Shown piece by piece: positions 30,802-39,857 of a stretch of 64,000 nucleotides of DNA. The stretch lies in the NCBI GenBank assembly GCA_001423545.1, contig LMOK01000001.1, positions 496,001 through 560,000 on the forward strand, written 5' to 3'. Positions within the stretch are counted from its first letter, which is position 1, and the number at the start of each line of letters is the position of its first letter. The translations under genes and the position numbers were made by a program. The DNA comes from Orlajensenia sp001423545. GTDB taxonomy: Bacteria; Actinomycetota; Actinomycetes; Actinomycetales; Microbacteriaceae. Under the pieces are notes generated by a model. It was not told where the DNA came from. It saw only the letters and a list, made by a program, of their open reading frames with translations, and did no database searches.

Positions 30802-31875
30802 CTAGCTGCCGATCTCCTGGTAGGCCGCGAAGAGCAGCGACGTCTCCGGGGCCGTCAGCACGCTCGGTCGGGCGAGGTCGTCGAGCACGATGAAACGCAG
30901 CATTCCGGCTCGCGCCTTCTTGTCGCGCTGCATGGTCGCCAGCAGGGTGCTCCACCGGCCGACGGGGTAGCTGATCGGCAGGCTGAGGGAGTCCAGGATG
31001 CTGCGGTGCCTGTCGACGATCTCGTCGGACAGCGAGCCCGTGAGACGGCCGAGCTCGGCGGCGAAGACCATGCCGATGGAGACGGCAGCGCCGTGGCGCC
31101 ACTGATAGCGCTCGGCGTGTTCGATGGCGTGGCCGAGGGTGTGGCCGTAGTTGAGGATCTCGCGGAGGCCCTGCTCGGTGAAGTCCTCGCTCACGACGCG
31201 GGCCTTCATGGCGATGGCGAGCTCGACCACCCGGCGGAACTGCGGGGTCGACGGGTCGGTGACGGCCTCGACGTCGGCCTCGATGATGTCGAGGATCTCG
31301 GGCGAGTCGATGAAGCCGGCCTTCACGATCTCGGCGAAGCCCGCGAGGATCTCGTTCTTCGGCAACGTGTCGAGGGTCTCGAGGTCGCAGAACACCGCAG
31401 CCGGGGCGTAGAAGGCGCCCACGAGGTTCTTGCCCTCGGCCGTGTTGATGCCGGTCTTGCCCCCGATGGCGGCGTCGACCATGCCGGCGACCGACGTCGG
31501 CACCTGGATGAGCTTCACGCCGCGGAGCCACGTGGCGGCGACGAATCCGGCCAGGTCGGTGACCGCTCCGCCGCCGAAGCCGATGACGGCGTCGGAGCGG
31601 GTGAAGTCCGACTGGCCCATGACCTGCCAGCAGAAGGCGGCCACCTCGATCCGCTTCGCGGTCTCGGCGTCGGGCACCTCGGCCAGCAGCACCTCGAAGC
31701 GGTCCTGCAGGCTCTCGCGCAGCTCGTTGGCCTTCGCGCCGAGAGTGGGCGCGTGCACGATGAGCACCTTGCGCACGTTCTGGCCCAGCCGGTCGGCGAG
31801 CCCTGAGAGCACTCCATCGCCCACGACGATGTCGTACGGATCTGCTCCGGTCACGGAGATGACGGTGTCGGTCAC
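30802..31875 (-). CDS. aroB: 3-dehydroquinate synthase
   Basis: NAD- and metal-dependent cyclisation of DAHP to 3-dehydroquinate. 357 aa, GTG start directly after the aroK stop. Motifs: GGGAVTDLAGFVAATWLRG (NAD and phosphate binding), PTSVAGMVDAAIGGKTGIN, and metal ligands in LNYGHTLGHAIEH. Full length and intact. Confidence 0.98.
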   Translation of the reverse strand: MTDTVISVTGADPYDIVVGDGVLSGLADRLGQNVRKVLIVHAPTLGAKANELRESLQDRFEVLLAEVPDAETAKRIEVAAFCWQVMGQSDFTRSDAVIGFGGGAVTDLAGFVAATWLRGVKLIQVPTSVAGMVDAAIGGKTGINTAEGKNLVGAFYAPAAVFCDLETLDTLPKNEILAGFAEIVKAGFIDSPEILDIIEADVEAVTDPSTPQFRRVVELAIAMKARVVSEDFTEQGLREILNYGHTLGHAIEHAERYQWRHGAAVSIGMVFAAELGRLTGSLSDEIVDRHRSILDSLSLPISYPVGRWSTLLATMQRDKKARAGMLRFIVLDDLARPSVLTAPETSLLFAAYQEIGS

Positions 31876-32385
31876 TTATCCCTCTTTCAGCCAGGTCACG
31901 ATGTCGTCGGCGAGCTCGGTGAGAGAGCCCGTCGAGGTGTCGAAGGTCGCTGCGGCCAGATCCTCGTAGATCGGTCGACGCTCCTCGAGGATGCGCTCCC
32001 ACGCGATGATGCCCCCGTCGGCGACGAGGGGACGCTTTCCGCCCTGGATGCGCTTGGCCACGGCTGCGCTCGTCACGGTGAGCAGCACGACGGTCGCACC
32101 GCGCAGGTCGTCCTGCGTCTGCGGGTGGAGCACTGCTCCCCCGCCGAGCGAGACCACGGCCTGCTCAGCGAGGGACTCGCTCACGGCCTGTCGCTCGAGC
32201 TCCCGGAACCGCTGCTCGCCGTCGCGCTCGAAGATGTCGCTGATGGCACCGTGCCCTGCGACCACGACGCTGTCGGTGTCGATGAACGGGACCCCGAGGG
32301 CTGTCGCCACCTTGCGGCCGATCCGCGACTTGCCGGAGCCCATCGGTCCGATGAAGACGACGGGCAGTCGGGAGGCGAGCGTCAT
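31876..32385 (-). CDS. aroK: Shikimate kinase
   Basis: Phosphorylates shikimate at the 3-hydroxyl. 169 aa P-loop kinase: GPMGSGKS at 13-20, the substrate Asp in FIDTDSVV, GGGAV and the adenine/lid arginines in KRPLVADGG. ATGA overlap with aroC, and aroB starts immediately after its TAA. Confidence 0.97.
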   Translation of the reverse strand: MTLASRLPVVFIGPMGSGKSRIGRKVATALGVPFIDTDSVVVAGHGAISDIFERDGEQRFRELERQAVSESLAEQAVVSLGGGAVLHPQTQDDLRGATVVLLTVTSAAVAKRIQGGKRPLVADGGIIAWERILEERRPIYEDLAAATFDTSTGSLTELADDIVTWLKEG

Positions 32386-33575
32386 CGTCGCGAGGTCGTG
32401 AGGTTCGCCGGCATCGCGGCGAGGTACGACTCGAGGTTGCGCCTGGTCTCGGGCAGCGAGTCGCCGCCGAACTTCTCCAGCACCGAGTTCGCCAGCACGA
32501 GCGCGACCATGGCCTCCGCGACGACTCCGGCGGCCGGAACCGCGCACACGTCGGAACGCTGGTGGTGGGCTGCAGCAGCTTCGCCCGACGCCACGTCGAC
32601 AGTGCGCAGGGCGTGCGGCACCGTCGCGATCGGCTTCATGCCGGCGCGCACGCGCAGCACGGTGCCCGTGGACATGCCGCCCTCGGTACCGCCGGCCTTG
32701 TCGCTCTCGCGGTCGATGGCGCCGTCGCTCATGACGAGCTCGTCGTGGGCCTCCGAGCCGCGGCGGGTCGTGGTGAGGAATCCGTCGCCGACCTCGACGC
32801 CCTTGATCGCCTGGATGCCCATGAGTGCGGCAGCGAGCTGCGAGTCGAGTCGGCGATCCCAGTGCACGTAGGAGCCGAGGCCCGGCGGAACCCCGTAGGC
32901 GAGCACCTCGACCACGCCGCCGAGCGTGTCGCCGTCCTTGTGGGCGGCATCCACCTCGGCGACCATGAGGGCGCTGGTGGCGGCGTCGAAGCAGCGCAGC
33001 GGGTCGGCATCGAGGGCGTCGACGTCGTCCGGATGCGGCAACGCCGTGCCCTCGGGAACGCGCACGGGACCGATGGCGATGGTGTGCGCGACGAGGGTGA
33101 TGCCGAGCTCGGCGAGGAAGGACCGGGCGACGGCTCCCAGCGCGACGCGGGCGGCGGTCTCGCGTGCGCTCGCACGCTCGAGCACGGGCCGGGCCTCGTC
33201 GAAGCCGTACTTCTGCATGCCCACGAGATCGGCATGGCCTGGACGCGGACGAGTGAGAGGCGCTCCACGACCGCGCCCGAGCGATGCAGCGTCGATCGGC
33301 TCGGGGCTCATGACCTCGGACCACTTCGGCCACTCGGTGTTGCCGATGCGCAGGGCGATGGGGCTGCCGAGCGAGAGGCCGTGACGGACGCCGCCCGAGA
33401 TGGTGAGCTCGTCCTGCTCGAACTTCATGCGGGCGCCGCGACCGTAGCCGAGCTTGCGGCGCGCGAGATCGGCGCGCACGGTGTCGAGGGAAACGGGCAC
33501 GCCGGCGGGAAGACCCTCGAGCATGGCGATGAGTTCGGGGCCGTGAGACTCACCCGCAGTCAACCAACGAAGCAT
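32382..33575 (-). CDS. aroC: Chorismate synthase
   Basis: FMN-dependent elimination that gives chorismate, the precursor used by TrpE in this window. 397 aa. It starts LRWLTAGESHGP and has GYGRGARMKFEQD, the RPGHAD motif and RSDVCAVPAAGVVAEAM. The ATG at 33575 is preceded by GGAAAGATGGATCC. Sixty-five nt downstream of aroE. No flavin reductase domain, as expected. Confidence 0.98.
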   Translation of the reverse strand: MLRWLTAGESHGPELIAMLEGLPAGVPVSLDTVRADLARRKLGYGRGARMKFEQDELTISGGVRHGLSLGSPIALRIGNTEWPKWSEVMSPEPIDAASLGRGRGAPLTRPRPGHADLVGMQKYGFDEARPVLERASARETAARVALGAVARSFLAELGITLVAHTIAIGPVRVPEGTALPHPDDVDALDADPLRCFDAATSALMVAEVDAAHKDGDTLGGVVEVLAYGVPPGLGSYVHWDRRLDSQLAAALMGIQAIKGVEVGDGFLTTTRRGSEAHDELVMSDGAIDRESDKAGGTEGGMSTGTVLRVRAGMKPIATVPHALRTVDVASGEAAAAHHQRSDVCAVPAAGVVAEAMVALVLANSVLEKFGGDSLPETRRNLESYLAAMPANLTTSRR

Positions 33576-33640
33576 GGATCCATCTTTCCACAGGGCGACT
33601 CGGCGCCCGACCGTGTGACGTCCGCGCCCGAGGCGGGAGG

Positions 33641-34486
33641 TCAGGAGATCGCGGCCCGCATGGCGGCGAGCACAGCCGCCTCGTCTGGCAGCGGGATGAG
33701 GGGGTCGCCCGACACGAAGATGCGCACCTGCACGAGTGCCTGGTGCAGCAGCATCCCGGTCCCGGATGCCACCCGTCCGCCGCGCTTCAGCCAGCTCATC
33801 GCCAGTGCACTCGGCCACGGGTCGTAGGCCACGTCGAACAGCAGGGCGTCGCGCTGCAGGCCCAGCGGAATCCCGGCCTCCAGGACGGTCCCACCGGGCA
33901 ACGTCGAGATGACGAGCTCACCGGCGACGTCGTCGAGCTCGTCGAAGGTGCTCACGGCATGCGTGAGACCGAGCGATGCGCTGAGGCCGTCGAGTTCATG
34001 GGCGCGTGCGGGATTGCGCACGGCGAGGTGCACGTGCTCGGCGCCCAGGTCGGCCGCGGCGACGATGGCCGATGACGCCGTGGCTCCGGCGCCGAGGATG
34101 ACGACGTGCCGCGCCGAGTGCACGCCGGCCTCGGCGATCGCGGCCACCAGGCCTGCGACATCCGTGTTGAAACCGGTGCTGCGACCGTCGGCGGCGAACA
34201 CCAGCGTGTTGACCGCGCCGGTCTGCTCGGCGATCATGTCGAGCTCGTCGGCACGGCTCAGCGCCCTGGCCTTCAGCGGCATGGTGAGCGAGAGCCCGCG
34301 CCACGCTCCGGCCGAGCCGCCGAGGAAGGCCTCGAGGCCGTCGGCGTCGACCTCGTGGCGCTCGTAGCTCCAGTCCAGGCCGAGCACGGCATAGGCCGCC
34401 GCGTGCAGCGCCGGCGACTTCGAGTGGGCGATGGGGGAACCGAGAACCGCGAGTCGGTCGCCCACGGGCACCGCCGCGTCAGCCAC
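33641..34486 (-). CDS. aroE: Shikimate dehydrogenase
   Basis: NADPH reduction of 3-dehydroshikimate. 281 aa. Shikimate-binding SPIAHSKSP at 18-25; catalytic Lys72 in LSLTMPLKA and Asp109 in GFNTDV; Rossmann loop LGAGATASSA. The GTG start at 34486 overlaps the mltG stop as GTGGCTGA, the same arrangement seen at pyrF-gmk. With aroC, aroK, aroB and aroQ this supplies five of the seven shikimate enzymes; aroA and a DAHP synthase are not here. Confidence 0.95.
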   Translation of the reverse strand: MADAAVPVGDRLAVLGSPIAHSKSPALHAAAYAVLGLDWSYERHEVDADGLEAFLGGSAGAWRGLSLTMPLKARALSRADELDMIAEQTGAVNTLVFAADGRSTGFNTDVAGLVAAIAEAGVHSARHVVILGAGATASSAIVAAADLGAEHVHLAVRNPARAHELDGLSASLGLTHAVSTFDELDDVAGELVISTLPGGTVLEAGIPLGLQRDALLFDVAYDPWPSALAMSWLKRGGRVASGTGMLLHQALVQVRIFVSGDPLIPLPDEAAVLAAMRAAIS

Positions 34487-35918
34487 CGTACTCCGGGTGC
34501 TCGTCCATCCACGCCAGCCACTTGGCGACGGCGGCATCATGCTCGTCCGCGGTCTCCGAGAAGATGGTCTCCCCGGTGTCGAGGTTCCACGTCACGAAGA
34601 ACATCCACGGGCCGTCGGCCGGATGCAGCGCAGCATCGATGGCGAGATCGCCGGGGTTCGAGATCGGGCCGATCGGCAGTCCGTCGTAGACGTAGGTGTT
34701 GTAGAGGTTGCCCTCGTCGGCGCGCTCAGCATCCGTCGTCGTCACCACGTGCGTGTTGCCGGTGCCGTAGGCGACCGTCGCATCCGACTGCAGCTTCCAG
34801 CCCTGCTCGAGCCTGTTGAGGAAGACCCTCGAGACCTTGTAGTAGTCGTCGCGCAGGCCGGCCTCCTTCTGCACCAACGAGGCGAGGCGGATGGTGTCCC
34901 AGCGCTTGTCCGGGGCCACGCCTGCCTCATCGAGCGCCTGGAACGAGCGCTCGACCATGGTCGTCAGCACCTCGGGTGCCGTCACCCCCGGATCGAAGGT
35001 GTAGGTGGCCGGGAACAGGAAACCCTCGAGCGTCTTCGCCTCGGCCGGCAGCCCGAACGACGCGACGTCCTCGGCTGCGGCCTCGACCTCCTCGAGCGGG
35101 AGCTCTGTGCCCTCGCTGATCAGCGAGTAGACGTCGACGGCCGCTGTGCCCTCGGGGATGACGACGGTGTTCTCGAGTCTGTTCGCCGGCTCCTCCAGCG
35201 CCGCGAGTGCGGCTGCGGCGCTCATCTTCTCGTGCATGGCATAGGCGCCCGGCTGGAAGACGGGCGACGGACTCTGCTTCAACAGGAGGCCGTAGAACGC
35301 CCCGAACGACGCCGTGATCCCCTCGGAGTGCAGGTTCTGCGCGATGTCGGCGCCGATGTCGCCGTCCTTGATGACGAAGTTCACGTCGCCGGTTCCGTCG
35401 CCCTTGTAGTCGGCCGGAGGCTGGGTCGACGCGATGAACGACTGGATCGGGCCCTGCAGGGCGAACCACCCGCCGACCGCGGCTCCGACCAGCACCAGAA
35501 CGATCACGAGGCAGCCGATGGCAGCGCCGCGACCGCGACCGCTCTTCTCCCGTTCGGGGTAGATCTCGGTGCGCTGCGACCTGCGCTGCGACCGCGAGCT
35601 TCCGGTCGGCTGCAGGGCCACGGGCCCCGTGGGCTGCGCGGGCGGGGTGGGCGAGACCTCGGGCGCCGCGGCGATCGCAGCGGCCTCCCTCGCCTCGCGA
35701 CGCGACTGCGGCTGCGCAGGGGGTTCCTGTGCGGCGGGGACCTGCACGGCGGGATCCGGCATGGCGGGATCGGGCGAGGCGGGATTCCCGGCCGCCGGGG
35801 TGCGTCCGGCGAGAAGGTCGTTCCAGCTCAGGCCGCCGTCACTGGGGGCCGCTGGGTCCTGCGCGCCATCGCGCGGGCCACGATCTCCGTCCGGCTGGAC
35901 GGGGGTGTCATTCGACAA
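34479..35918 (-). CDS. mltG: Endolytic murein transglycosylase MltG (YceG-like)
   Basis: Cleaves nascent peptidoglycan strands at the membrane. From the TTG at 35918 it is 479 aa: a Pro/Ala/Arg-rich cytoplasmic region of about 130 residues, one transmembrane helix (about 132-154), a LysM-like segment, and the catalytic YceG domain with the conserved Glu352 in LASLVQKEAG and NTYVYDGLPIGPISNPG. The TTG lies 4 nt after the ruvX stop with GAAGGA upstream; an ATG at 36002 would overlap ruvX by 80 nt and is less likely. The long N-terminal region is typical of actinobacteria. Confidence 0.93.
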   Translation of the reverse strand: MSNDTPVQPDGDRGPRDGAQDPAAPSDGGLSWNDLLAGRTPAAGNPASPDPAMPDPAVQVPAAQEPPAQPQSRREAREAAAIAAAPEVSPTPPAQPTGPVALQPTGSSRSQRRSQRTEIYPEREKSGRGRGAAIGCLVIVLVLVGAAVGGWFALQGPIQSFIASTQPPADYKGDGTGDVNFVIKDGDIGADIAQNLHSEGITASFGAFYGLLLKQSPSPVFQPGAYAMHEKMSAAAALAALEEPANRLENTVVIPEGTAAVDVYSLISEGTELPLEEVEAAAEDVASFGLPAEAKTLEGFLFPATYTFDPGVTAPEVLTTMVERSFQALDEAGVAPDKRWDTIRLASLVQKEAGLRDDYYKVSRVFLNRLEQGWKLQSDATVAYGTGNTHVVTTTDAERADEGNLYNTYVYDGLPIGPISNPGDLAIDAALHPADGPWMFFVTWNLDTGETIFSETADEHDAAVAKWLAWMDEHPEYGG

Positions 35919-35922
35919 GTCT

Positions 35923-36396
35923 TCAGGATCCTTCGACGGAGGAGACGACGGTGCCGGGAGGCTGACCGGTGCCGCGCTCGCTGTCGAGCGCATGTTGCAC
36001 AATGATAACGGCGGCGACCTGGTCGATCACCGGACGCTGCGTCCGCGAGCCGCGACCCGACGAGCGCAGGGCCGACTGCGCCGACACAGTGCTGAGCCTC
36101 TCGTCGACCATGCGGACGGGCACGTCGACGGCGGCCTGCAGGGCCCGGGCGAAGCCGAGGGCATCGGCGGTCGAGGCCGTGTGACCGCCCGACATCGCCA
36201 GCGGCAGCCCCACGATCACCTCGAAGGCGTCGAGTTCGTCGCGGAGCGCGACCAGGCGGGCGATGTCGGCTCCCCCGTCGGTGACGTCGCGCTGGACGGT
36301 CTCCACGGGGGTCGCGAGCATGCCGTGCAGGTCGGAGCGGGCGACGCCGATGCGCACCTTCCCCACATCGACGCCGAGCCGCACTCCGGTGCGCAC
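35923..36396 (-). CDS. ruvX: Putative Holliday junction resolvase RuvX (YqgF)
   Basis: 157 aa RNase H-fold nuclease, implicated in rRNA 5' processing or junction resolution. N-terminal RLGVDVGKVRIGVARSD carries the first catalytic Asp; VIVGLPLAMSG and MVDERLSTVSA carry the others, with IDQVAAVIIVQ at the end. I set the start at the GTG 5 nt after the alaS stop; another GTG lies 12 nt further in. alaS-ruvX-mltG-aroE is a classic actinobacterial order. Confidence 0.92.
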   Translation of the reverse strand: MRTGVRLGVDVGKVRIGVARSDLHGMLATPVETVQRDVTDGGADIARLVALRDELDAFEVIVGLPLAMSGGHTASTADALGFARALQAAVDVPVRMVDERLSTVSAQSALRSSGRGSRTQRPVIDQVAAVIIVQHALDSERGTGQPPGTVVSSVEGS

Positions 36397-36401
36397 GAGG
36401 A

Positions 36402-39065
36402 CTACCGGATGGCCCGGACGGCGTCCCGAGCCGCCTCGAGTGCCGCCGGAACGGCCGAGGCGTCGGTTCCACCGCCCTGGGCGAGGTCGTCCTTGCCGCC
36501 GCCGCGACCGCCGAGGGCACCGGCCATGGCGCGCACGATGGCGCCGGCACCGAGGCCGGCGTCGCGGGCTGCCGGGTTGGTCGCCACGATCACGGCGGGC
36601 TTCTCGTTCACCACCGCGGTGAGGGCGACGACGGATGCCGCACTGCCGAGACGCTCGCGCGCCGCGGTCACCAACGCGCGCAGGTCGTCGCTCGACGCGA
36701 GGTTCCCGACGTGCTCGGCGACGACGGTGACGTCGCCGACGGTGGTCGCGTTCTGCACCAGGGCGGGAACGCGATCGCTGAGGGCGCGCGCCTCGAAGGC
36801 CGCGATCTTCTTCTCGGCCGCCTTGAGGTTGGCCAGCAGCTCGGCGATGCGCTCGGGGATCTTCTCGCGCGGCGTCTTCAGGTTGGTGGTGAGCTCGGAG
36901 ACGATCGCGCGCTCGGCCGCGAGGTCCTTGAAGGCCTCGAGACCCACGAGCGACTCCACCCGGCGGTTCGTCGAACCGACGCTCGACTCGCTGACCAGGT
37001 TGATCATGCCGATCTCGGAACTCGTCGAGACATGGGTGCCTGCACACAGCTCGCGCGACCACGGTCCGCCGATGTCGACCATCCGCACGGTGTCGCCGTA
37101 CTTCTCGCCGAACAGGGCCATCGCGCCGAGCGCCTTGGCCTCGTCGACGCTCAGCTCGCGAGTCGTCACCTCGAGGTTGTCGCGGATGGCGTTGTTCGAG
37201 ATCTCCTCGATCTCGCTGCGGGTCTCGGCTGAGAGCGCCTTGTTCCAGCCGAAGTCCAGGCGCAGGTAGCCGGCCTTGTTGAACGATCCCGACTGGTGTG
37301 CTGTCGGGCCGAGCACCTGGCGCAGCGCCGCGTGGATGATGTGCGTTCCGGAGTGCGCCTGGCGGGCACCGCGGCGGTAGTCCTCGTCGACGACGCTGGT
37401 GGCGACGGCGTCGACCCCCACCTCGCCGACGCTGACCCGCACGGTGTGGCTGATGAGGCCCTTGACGGGCTTCTGCACGTCGAGCACCTCGAGCTCGAAG
37501 CCGGCACCGACGATGAGGCCGGCATCCGCCGACTGACCGCCGGACTCGGCGTAGAGCGACGTCTCGGCGAGGATGACCTCGGCGGTCTGCCCCTCCGTCG
37601 CCGACGCGACGGACTCACCGTCGACGATGATGCCGAGCACGCGCGACTGCGTCTGCAGCTCGGTGTAGCCCGTGAACACGGTCTCGCCGAGGGCTCGGAA
37701 CGGGCTGTAGACGGTGAGGTCGGCGAGCACGGACTTCTTCGAGCGCGCGTCGGCCTTGGCACGGGTGCGCTGCGCGAGCATGAGTTCGTCGAACGCCGTG
37801 CGGTCGACGGTGAGGCCGGCCTCGTCCGCCATCTCGAGGGTGAGCTCGATCGGGAAGCCGTAGGTGTCGTGCAGCAGGAAGGCGGTGTCGCCGGGGAGCG
37901 CTGCGGCCTTCTCGGTCTTCGTCTTGGCCACGGCCAGGTCGAGGATGCTGGTGCCGGCGGTGAGGGTGCGGAGGAATGTCTCCTCCTCGGCGTTCGCGAG
38001 CTGGGCGATCCGCGAGAAGTCGGTCGCGACCTCGGGGTACGCCGCCTTCATCGCATCGCGCGACGCCGGGAACAGCTCGCCGAAGGTCGCGGTGTCGACG
38101 CCGAGCAGGCGCATCGCGCGCACCGTGCGGCGCATGAGACGGCGCAGGATGTAGCCCCGGCCCTCGTTCGACGGTGCGACGCCGTCGCTCATGAGCATGA
38201 GGGACGAGCGCACGTGGTCGGCGATGACGCGCATGCGCACGTCGTCCTCGTGGTCGGCGCCGTACCGGCGACCGGAGAGCTCGGCTGCACGATCGAGCAC
38301 GGGCCGCACCTGGTCGATCTCGTACATGTTGTCGACGCCCTGCTTGATGAATGCGACGCGCTCCAGGCCCATACCGGTGTCGATGTTCTTCTTCGGGAGC
38401 TCGCCGACGATGCGGAAGTCGTACTTCGAGCGCACGTCGTCGATGAGGTACTGCATGAAGACGAGGTTCCAGATCTCGACGTACCTGTCGTCGTCCGTCG
38501 CCGGGCCGCCGTCGATGCCGTAGGCGGGGCCACGGTCGAAGAAGATCTCGGAGCAGGGGCCCGCCGGTCCGGGAACGCCGGTCGACCAGTAGTTGGTGTC
38601 CTTGTCGAGGCGCTGGATGCGCTCGTCGGGCAGGCCGGCGACGCGCTTCCAGATCGAGATGGCCTCGTCGTCGTCCTTATAGACCGTGACCCAGAGGTCC
38701 TTCGGGTCGAAGCCGTAGCCGCCGTCGGCCTCCGAGGAGGTCAGCAGCTCCCACGCGTAGGTGATGGCGCCTTCCTTGAAGTAGTCGCCGAACGAGAAGT
38801 TGCCGTTCATCTGGAAGAAGGTGCCGTGCCGCGGGGTGCGGCCGACCTCCTCGATGTCGCTGGTGCGGATGCACTTCTGCACGCTCGTGGCGCGCGGGTA
38901 CGGCGACGGGACCACTCCGGTGAGGTACGGCACGAATGGCACCATGCCCGCGACCGTGAACATGAGGGTGGGGTCGTCGCTGACGAGCGACGCTGATGGC
39001 ACGACGGTGTGGCCGCGCTCAGCGAAGAACTCGAGCCAGCGCCGGCGGATGTCTGCAGTCTGCAT
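36402..39065 (-). CDS. alaS: Alanyl-tRNA synthetase
   Basis: Charges tRNA-Ala. 887 aa: class II catalytic domain (MFTVAGMVPFVPYLTG, GNFSFGDYFKEGA), tRNA-binding region, an editing domain with zinc-type motifs HSGTHIIHAAL and CAGTHVS, and a C-terminal DHHA1/Gly-rich oligomerisation domain ending GGRGGGKDDLAQGGG. Complete. First large gene of the alaS-ruvX-mltG-aro run. Confidence 0.98.
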   Translation of the reverse strand: MQTADIRRRWLEFFAERGHTVVPSASLVSDDPTLMFTVAGMVPFVPYLTGVVPSPYPRATSVQKCIRTSDIEEVGRTPRHGTFFQMNGNFSFGDYFKEGAITYAWELLTSSEADGGYGFDPKDLWVTVYKDDDEAISIWKRVAGLPDERIQRLDKDTNYWSTGVPGPAGPCSEIFFDRGPAYGIDGGPATDDDRYVEIWNLVFMQYLIDDVRSKYDFRIVGELPKKNIDTGMGLERVAFIKQGVDNMYEIDQVRPVLDRAAELSGRRYGADHEDDVRMRVIADHVRSSLMLMSDGVAPSNEGRGYILRRLMRRTVRAMRLLGVDTATFGELFPASRDAMKAAYPEVATDFSRIAQLANAEEETFLRTLTAGTSILDLAVAKTKTEKAAALPGDTAFLLHDTYGFPIELTLEMADEAGLTVDRTAFDELMLAQRTRAKADARSKKSVLADLTVYSPFRALGETVFTGYTELQTQSRVLGIIVDGESVASATEGQTAEVILAETSLYAESGGQSADAGLIVGAGFELEVLDVQKPVKGLISHTVRVSVGEVGVDAVATSVVDEDYRRGARQAHSGTHIIHAALRQVLGPTAHQSGSFNKAGYLRLDFGWNKALSAETRSEIEEISNNAIRDNLEVTTRELSVDEAKALGAMALFGEKYGDTVRMVDIGGPWSRELCAGTHVSTSSEIGMINLVSESSVGSTNRRVESLVGLEAFKDLAAERAIVSELTTNLKTPREKIPERIAELLANLKAAEKKIAAFEARALSDRVPALVQNATTVGDVTVVAEHVGNLASSDDLRALVTAARERLGSAASVVALTAVVNEKPAVIVATNPAARDAGLGAGAIVRAMAGALGGRGGGKDDLAQGGGTDASAVPAALEAARDAVRAIR

Positions 39066-39144
39066 GGGTTCCGTACTCGGTGGGAGCGCCCTCGGGCGCG
39101 ATCAGATGGACAGTGGTCGGAGGCGACCGGATGCTGCTCGCGAA

Positions 39145-39336
39145 CTAGTCGGCGTCGATGGCGTCGCGCAGCTCGGCCTCACGACGGCGGTAGCCCTCGC
39201 TCACGGCCTCGCCGAACTCACGAGCCCTGGCGTCGATGGTCGAGAAGAACTGCTTCCCCTCCTGGGTCTTGTTGACCTGGTGGGCGACGGCGAATCCGGC
39301 CGCGATGCCAATGATCAGCCACACAACATTCTTCAT
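39145..39336 (-). CDS. Small membrane protein upstream of alaS, unknown function
   Basis: 63 aa with one N-terminal hydrophobic helix (about residues 3-20) and a charged C-terminal helix (REFGEAVSEGYRRREAELRD). ATG preceded by AGGAGCGG. Located between the DUF948 gene and alaS, the same place as similar small proteins in other actinobacteria. No function is known; together with its DUF948 neighbour it looks like a small envelope module. Confidence 0.8.
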   Translation of the reverse strand: MKNVVWLIIGIAAGFAVAHQVNKTQEGKQFFSTIDARAREFGEAVSEGYRRREAELRDAIDAD

Positions 39337-39384
39337 ATTCGAACCGCTCCTCGTGCTCTCGTGGTGCTTGTCAACAGTACTTCG

Positions 39385-39771
39385 TCAGCGCTTCGCCGTG
39401 GAGCGCTCTGCCCCGCGCGCGAAGCCGAAGGCGGCCACGACGGCCGCCGAGAATCCGGCGAGCTTGATCAGCGGGCCACCGACGGTTGCGGCGAACAGCG
39501 CGATCAGCGCCGAGACGTTGCCCGTGACGTCGGCCACGTCCCTCGTGATCGTGTCGACCCTGGCCAGCTGCGTGTTCGTCGAGCGCACGGTCTCGGTCAC
39601 CTCGCCGACCAGCGGTGTGAGGCTGGCGTTGGCGTCGACGATCGAATCGCGGATGGCGTCGAGCACTCCGCCGAACTTGACCAGCAGGATGCCGATGAGC
39701 GCGACCAGTACGGCGAACAGTCCCGTCGCCACCAGACCGACGATGTCTCCAGCTGACACGATGCTCCCCAT
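39385..39771 (-). CDS. DUF948 domain membrane protein
   Basis: 128 aa. One strong N-terminal transmembrane helix (about 8-32, GLVATGLFAVLVALIGILLV), then an amphipathic coiled-coil-like segment (DAIRDSIVDANASLTPLVGE onward) with heptad hydrophobics, then a weaker hydrophobic patch (about 85-118). This is the DUF948 arrangement and location in actinobacteria. Function unknown. Confidence 0.85.
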   Translation of the reverse strand: MGSIVSAGDIVGLVATGLFAVLVALIGILLVKFGGVLDAIRDSIVDANASLTPLVGEVTETVRSTNTQLARVDTITRDVADVTGNVSALIALFAATVGGPLIKLAGFSAAVVAAFGFARGAERSTAKR

Positions 39772-39799
39772 TCCCGAACCGGCATGCGTCCCGACGCCG

Positions 39800-39805
39800 A
39801 GCTTA
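39800..39805 (-). promoter_or_regulatory. Putative -10 for the DUF948-alaS run
   Basis: TAAGCT on the minus strand about 29 nt upstream of the DUF948 start, identical to the -10 candidate of rpsD. The matching -35 position falls in the loop of the rpsD terminator and is weak. Confidence 0.35.
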
Positions 39806-39842
39806 ATGACGAAGGGCGGACCATCCGAAGATGATCCGCCCT
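39806..39842 (-). terminator. Rho-independent-like terminator after rpsD
   Basis: Minus-strand stem AGGGCGGA (39835-39842) with TCCGCCCT (39813-39820), extendable past a mismatch by 3 bp, followed by TTCGTCATT. It ends the rpsD transcript 16 nt after its stop. Confidence 0.7.
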
Positions 39843-39857
39843 CCAGCGTACTGATGA

